Positions 58,508-64,000 of a stretch of 64,000 nucleotides of DNA are shown in pieces; the first letter of the stretch is position 1, and each line of letters opens with the position of its first letter. Both the position numbers and the translations under genes were made by a program. This DNA comes from Saururus chinensis. Lineage: Eukaryota > Streptophyta > Magnoliopsida > Piperales > Saururaceae. The notes under the pieces were generated by a model. That model saw only the letters and a list, made by a program, of their open reading frames with translations, had not been told where the DNA came from and made no database searches. The stretch lies in contig CP141147.1 of assembly GCA_035235625.1 (NCBI GenBank), forward strand, positions 5,011,001 to 5,075,000, in the 5' to 3' direction.

Positions 58508-58984
58508 ACCTTAAATTGTCTATAATATTTGTTTTATCTGTGAAAAATATCATTATATGTTCTTTGCATCTCTTTGATAAGTGGGTCATCTAATGATTTC
58601 ATTTCTTTGATAATTAGATTCTGACTAGCTGTTGTGTTGAAGGTGAGCGTATCTTTGTAGCCTTATCTTGACACTGTTAGGGGCAGAAATATGGGTTCTC
58701 TTTTCTTCCTGTTAACATTTTAAATAGCTATACTTCACATTAAATTCTTTCTTCATTTTTGCCAATTGTCTGTGCCAACTTGCTATTTCTAATCTACTTT
58801 GTTCTTAGCTGATAATTTTTCCCTTTAATCTAAGTGGTCTATAACTATGATTAGATGTCAAGTGGTTTTTCTTTGTTTTGATGCATGCTATTGTTAGTGG
58901 AGACTTTTAAAGGAGAGTTAACATAGCTTGCTTGCAAAAAACAAAGTTTGTAGGAGAGAACACTAGGGAGCCAGGAGGGTTTTA
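58508..58984. other. PPR 3' flank
   Basis: T-rich 3' flank with no further gene. TATAATATTTG shortly after the stop could serve in polyadenylation. Confidence 0.45.
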
Positions 58985-59258
58985 AACTATTTTATGTAGG
59001 TAAAGAGTCCTTAGGAATTGGGTAGGTATAGTGGTAGACAAGGATAAGGGAAAACCTTCTAGGTGTCATGAGATTTAGTGATAGAATTATATTGGTGAAA
59101 TTACTATTAAGGGAATTTGTAGTTAATGTTATTACTGCTTATGCACCTTAAGTAGAATTAGGAGAGAACCTTAAGAAGCAATTATGGGAGGAAATGGACC
59201 TAGTAATGCAAGAGATACCTAATGGGGAAAAATATTGTAGGGGGAGATTTTTATGTAG
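58985..59258 (+). pseudogene. LINE endonuclease (EN) remnant, copy 1
   Basis: Frames on the plus strand give FYVGKESLGI, VGIVVDKDKGK, then after a shift NLLGVMRFSDRIILVKLLLR with VVNVITAYAP, stop, VELGENLKKQLWEEMDLVMQ and EIPNGEK, then GGDF. This is the order of the APE-type endonuclease of plant LINEs: NGVGIVLDK, SDRIM, VISAYAPQ and the catalytic GDFN. Frameshifts and an in-frame TAA in place of Gln after YAP show decay. It stops at a hAT insertion. Confidence 0.85.
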
Positions 59259-61139
59259 TAGGGTGGAAATGGTCTTCAGTCAACTGTGTCCTCGTCCGCG
59301 CTAACAAAGACAGATTAACCATGACCGAATTGACCGACTATTTTGGTCACATTACGGTCGAAAATAAGTGGTGGACTGTGAACTGATTGACCGACTAGTA
59401 GCCTGAAGATCCTGCTCCCGATGTCCCCTCTGCCCTAAAGTTCTCCCAGTCCTGGAGTCCCTTCTTCACTGTAGTCCCCTCCTCCCTCTTCCCTGCCGGC
59501 ATCCCATAGCTCCTGTGAGCCCTAGCCCTAGCTCCTCCATTTTCCCACGGCGACTATGACTGTGATGGTGAAAACGCTTGCTGGAGCTTGAAGTCGACGG
59601 CAACAGCAAAAAATCTCAACACATCCTTAACAGTTAAAGAATCTGAGATGGTTTTTTTCCTAGTCCTTTTGTTTTTATCTCTTTCTTCGGTTCTGACTTT
59701 GTTCTTTGGCTTTTATGGGAGAAATTCTGAAATGGGTTTTAATTGATTTCTCTATTTTGCAGGATTTGTTGTGTTCATTCCTGGCTTTTGTTCTTTCTAC
59801 TGTTTCCTTGTGTACTTTGTTCTGATGATTTCATTTCTTGTAATACAGTGGGGCTCTATGTGGCTCAGAACCGAGCTTTGGAGCAGAGTCTTCTGCTTTC
59901 ACTCGTGCATTACTGTTTTATGATCTCAATCTTTGTTTCTGACTTAATGTGATAATCAAAACGATATCAAACTGTGGGTGAGAGTCACATGGAGAGTGGT
60001 TCTACTTCATCTTTCTGTTGTCTTGTTTTAGGAGACCTTATCACATTTTGTTATACAATAATTATTCCGCCATACATGCTCACTGTGTCTGTTATTTCAA
60101 CTTTTGATTTGATTTTAGCTCATTTTGTTCCAAGTTTTCTTTGCAATCAATCTGCAAAGTCGAATTTCTGGGCTTCTAATTCTCCCAGTGTCAGCCATTT
60201 GCTCTTCATACACAATTTGCTGGACTCTTATAGTTTGGTAAATCAAGTGGCTTCAGTTGCTATTTTTTTGCATGATAGTAAGAATAATCCGTAACAGCCC
60301 AGAAAGATTTGTAAGCAGACTTGCATGACTGCCCAAAAAATTCATAAATCTGGGTCATAGTATACTTGATTCAATCATTTTTTGTTCTATATTTCATCAA
60401 TTCAGCACCTCTAAAAAATTTGTTTTTTGCATTAATTCTAAATTATGCATAAAATTGTTCAAATCATCTCCTTTTGCTGCACAAATCTCTCATCTTTCTC
60501 ATTCTTTTGATGCAATCTGGTCTTGGGTTGAGATTTTTCAGTTGGTTGTGTATTGGGTTGTTGGCGATAATGCGTCAAATCTAGTAACCTAACCATATCC
60601 ATGTGTGGGAAGTGAATGCTGATTATGAGTGTAGATTTGATGCTGTTTTTTGAAGTTACCTCACAGATTTTGAATTTGTACGGTTTTTACTTGAATGTGC
60701 TTGGTCTATATGCATGTTATTATGTGAAATTGCATGCTAACTTATGTGGAGGTTTTTTATGTGCAGCCATAGACTGCAGTTACAGAGCACTCTGTTTCAG
60801 GTTTTTGTGCATCTTTTATCAAAGATGATTTTTTTCTTGTGGTGTCAGTACACATGTTTTCACTAAATCATAAATTTTATATGTCATGTGGAATTATTCT
60901 ATTCATAAATCATAAATTTTATACAACAAGAAGGTTGCATTTGGCATAAACTAGGTAGAAGTTTTTTTTTTTTAAAAAATGATTAACAAACAAATGGATA
61001 GACTGTGACTGACCGTAGGATAGTCGGTCACAGTCAGTCCTACCATTACAGTCATGACCATAAATGGTCATACTAATCGGTCATGGTCATGGTCATGGTC
61101 AGTATATGACCATGACCGAATGACTGATTACCATCCCTA
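59259..61139. mobile_element. Non-autonomous hAT (1881 bp) within the LINE remnant
   Basis: Left TAGGGTGGAAATGG and right GATTACCATCCCTA are imperfect inverted ends. TATGTAG is present on both sides (59252-59258 and 61140-61146), a 7-base duplication with one base probably lost from the left copy. Subterminal GACCGACTA and GGTCATGGTCATGGTCATGG words fill both ends. The interior (59400-60950) has a C-rich start and then T-rich intron-like DNA with TATTTTGCAG at 59762, which looks like a captured gene 5' region, but no domain is recognisable and there is no transposase. Confidence 0.8.
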
Positions 61140-61458
61140 TATGTAGGAAAAGAGTTGAATAGGAATGGGGTAGATATAGTGGTAGACAAGGACAAGGAAA
61201 AACCGTGTAGGTGTCAAGAGATCTAGTAATAGAATTATATTAGCGAATATAGTGTTAGGGGAATTTATAATTAATATTATTAGTGCTTGTGCATCTCAAG
61301 GATGATTAAGAAAGAACCTTAAAAAGCAATTTTGGGAGGAAATGAACTTAGAAATGCAAGGGATACCTAAGGGCAAAAGTTTATCATATGGGGAAGAGCA
61401 TAGGATATGAGAGGGTACATGGAGGGTATGGATTTGGGGAGAGGAATGAGAGAGAAAC
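61140..61458 (+). pseudogene. LINE endonuclease (EN) remnant, copy 2
   Basis: Right of the hAT, a second EN copy reads YVGKELNRNGVDIVVDKDKE, then VNIISACASQ, stop, then NLKKQFWEEMNLEMQGIPKG. It extends further than copy 1, to KSIGYERVHGGYGFGERNER, the conserved block after GDFNGHVG. Decayed by stops and shifts. It is cut by the LTR that begins at 61459. Confidence 0.82.
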
Positions 61459-64000
61459 TGTCATGACTCGGATTTTCAAAACCCTTTTAAATAAAGGACA
61501 CAATAATTTTTTTTTTCTTTAAATCAAATCAAATCAATTGACTAAATATCTAGGTCATTGTACCTGGGGTTCACAAATACGAATATCAAAATATATGATT
61601 TTATTATGTGTCAAAATTCGATAAATATCATGTTAACCCTTTAAGTTCAAATCTATCATCTGACCGAAAATAAATAACCATGTAAAGTTGGCTCTCCTGC
61701 CAGTAATTATAATTATTTACCATATAAGAAATTAGATCCACTAGTGCAATGTCATCCTCAACCACTCATTGACGTCCTTATCTTGCTAGTCCCTTTAGAA
61801 GAGCATTTCTAAAGAATAAAAGTATTATTTAATATTTTTTGGATTGGACCAACATCACCCGATATTAGTTGCCTACGTACTCATCAGACAACATCTTCAA
61901 TGTTTCCTACAAAATCGGATCTAGACATAGTTCTATGTAAAAACTACAATATCTCGAGAAGCATAGCATTACATATTCAATGCTTAAGTATTTTCAACTA
62001 ATATATATTTTATGCATGTCTTTTAATCATTTCACTTATTTTAATTAAACAAGCAATATAAAAAATTGTATTAATTATCTCTCGAACCATTGTTCAATAA
62101 TTAATATCCCTGTTTAATCTTAAAGATAGACATACTTATCAAATGTCAACCTAAGTAACAAATGATACAATTATTATAAACATCATTGAAAGGGAACCAT
62201 CCATAGTGTGGCCCTAGAATCTATCAGGAAGTGCATAAACTAACTTAGCCCATAAAGACCTGACCGGAGTAGAAGGCTATGGCCCACAACTACACTTAAA
62301 TAAAAGTGAGGAGAAAAGCTAACTAAGCAGGATGTCAGCTAATCCAAACGTGTGTACACTAAATAATTCCAAATAAATCGGTGGTAAGCATAGCTCACGC
62401 AGAGCTCCCTCTAACGGGGAGGTGCAATTTTACGGCCAAATCAACAGCTCCTCAACAGAGCTAAGACTCAGAAAAATCATTTTGAACCCTATTTTGTTCA
62501 TCAACAAGCAAGGATCCTGAATGATTATCCCAAACCTTATCACTCCCATCTAGACTAGGTTTAAAGCTAAAAAGTATCATCGGTTTATTAACCAAGGTAA
62601 ATGATTAGGTCAAAGGCCTTGTTCACTTCGTAAACTAATCTCAGCCCCTTTGAGGAAATTTTAGTCTTTATCTTAATTAGCTGTTCTTGCCCAATCCAAA
62701 GTTATATAACCTCATTGATTAATCTTTCATTAATCTTAAACTAGTAATAAATTACTATTACAACAATAATAGCAAACATTAAAACAATGAATGACATAAA
62801 TAATACAGACCCACATAGGTCCAAGCATATCATAATATCAAGAACCAAACTCAACAATGATATTAGAAATGTTTGCGCTCTTGTGCCCTAACCCTCCTTG
62901 TGATTGCTAATTAAACTTTTATAAAAATGGGTCATAATGCACCTATGGGCATTAAATTAATTATATTACATTGAACATAATCCTCTCCATTCTCAGTTAA
63001 ATATTTGACCTCTCAAGAGGTTCCAATATCAAATTAGCCCGTTAAATCCATTCACGCAAATGTATGTCGGTCTGTTCATAAGGGTATTTCTGTCATTTTG
63101 TTAAGGGTTCCCTTGAACCCCAATGAGTCCAAAACTAATTTCAGGGGTACTTCTTCATGTCATGGACCTTTGGTAATTTTCTTGTCGTTTAACGGGGTCG
63201 TAAACCCTTTGAACCTACCCTAATTGAATTAACGGTTATACCTTAACCTTAGGGGTAAAACAGTTAATTATTTATTTACTAAGATTTTCCCCCAACTTGT
63301 GCATTAGTCTACAATTAGGGGACACGTACACCTATTACTGAGATTTTTCTTAATTTTTAAACGTACTCATAAGCCCCTGAACCAGAGCCCCTAAGTTGGG
63401 TTATTAAAAAATATTCTACGATTTAACTCATATGGGTAAATTGGTCATTTCAAAGCTTCTGGGATTTTATCTTAGTCTAAAACTTGGTCGGAACAGACAT
63501 AAAAGTCTTTGGATCTAAGGGTAATTTTGTCAAATTATTTTGAAAAGTAAAAGTACCTGAACCGGACCCGATTTAGAAGTACTTGAATCGGACCCAGTTC
63601 AGTAGTTTTGTTTTTTTTAAACCCTGGATCGGGCCATGCTCAGCCTGGCTAGGTACTGGCCAAATGGGTTAGGTGACCCGACCTAGGCTCGACCTGATGA
63701 CCCGCTTCATGGGTCATCTTTCCTGCAACCGGCTATTCCACCGGGGCCGAGCAAGGGGCCAGCTCAACCAAATTACTATTGCATGGCGAGTCTTGGAGTC
63801 CCGGTCCTATCGCCGGCCTGGATTCGTGTGGCCGTCTTCTCCATGTACTGCCAGCGCCTTCATGCGTCGTGGCCGGTGTGACAACAAACAGTTGCGGCCC
63901 AGTGAGGGCTGGTTCAACCAGACCGCCGCCCCGCGGCGAATCCTGGAAGCCAAGTCCCATCACCGACTGGAGAAATGTGGCCCCCGCATCTCTGTTCCTC
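61459..64000 (-). mobile_element. Family-1-like LTR running off the window
   Basis: Starts TGTCATGACTCGG straight after the LINE frame. At 61840-61936 it has the inverted family-1 block GGATTGGACCAACATCACCC, TTGCCTACGTACTCATCAGA and GGATCTAGACATAGTTC, matching 10921-11020. The adjacent left 5-mer is GAAAC; the other end lies beyond the window. No coding sequence was recognised in the visible 2.5 kb. Confidence 0.7.
63750..64000. repeat. GC-rich repeat, period about 150 bp, at the window edge
   Basis: GGCGAGTCTTGGAGTCCCGG at 63785 and GGCGAATCCTGGAAGCCAAG at 63935 mark two units, as do the GGSCNRSYTCAACCA words at 63757 and 63908. Similar in style to the array at 20.4-21.8 kb, with a different sequence. 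Confidence 0.6.

Overview
The window looks like plant nuclear DNA from a large, gene-poor genome. The evidence is a spliced plant-type gene with GT-AG introns, a P-class PPR gene, a captured cellulose-synthase fragment, and typical plant transposons (CACTA, hAT, Stowaway and Harbinger MITEs, LINEs, very long solo LTRs). Host coding sequence is not GC-rich, which fits a dicot or basal angiosperm better than a grass. I cannot name the species. No rRNA, CRISPR array, or bacterial or organellar gene cluster was seen.

Layout. 1-6.2 kb: AT-rich, with two copies of a dispersed non-coding repeat (R3), a TATA box, a charged ORF broken by one in-frame TGA (3492-4097), and an antisense LINE RNase H remnant. 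6.2-10.1 kb: a CACTA element (TSD AAT) holding a hAT fragment, a Stowaway MITE and an LTR copy. 10.4-14.6 kb: an antisense Copia gag remnant split by a 2.1-kb solo LTR (TSD TCATG), then repeat A. 16.0-23.0 kb: a solo LTR holding a second LTR of 5.1 kb (TSD GTATG) that contains a GC-rich tandem array. 23.6-25.8 kb: a hAT element (perfect 8-bp TSD) carrying host gene pieces, including two CESA segments joined by an internal deletion. 25.9-26.4 kb: the right end of a second CACTA. 26.4-31.1 kb: mostly unassigned DNA and R3 copies. 31.4-35.4 kb: a LINE zinc-knuckle remnant and a third CACTA holding a 1.4-kb solo LTR (TSD GCGGG). 35.6-46.6 kb: repeat B, split by one 2.0-kb solo LTR and by a 3.5-kb LTR that itself holds a same-family LTR in opposite orientation. 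46.6-49 kb: LTR fragments.

The genic part is 49.1-58.5 kb on the plus strand: a seven-coding-exon SEC20-type SNARE gene (291 aa, C-terminal HDEL), then an intronless 1074-aa PPR gene. A LINE endonuclease pair split by another hAT, and an LTR running off the window, follow.

The two intact genes are unrelated neighbours: Golgi-to-ER membrane fusion, and predicted organellar RNA metabolism. Everything else reads as nested insertion and decay. Repeats A and B, the related LTR copies, and target-site duplications let insertion order be read directly. I found no intact gag-pol or transposase gene.
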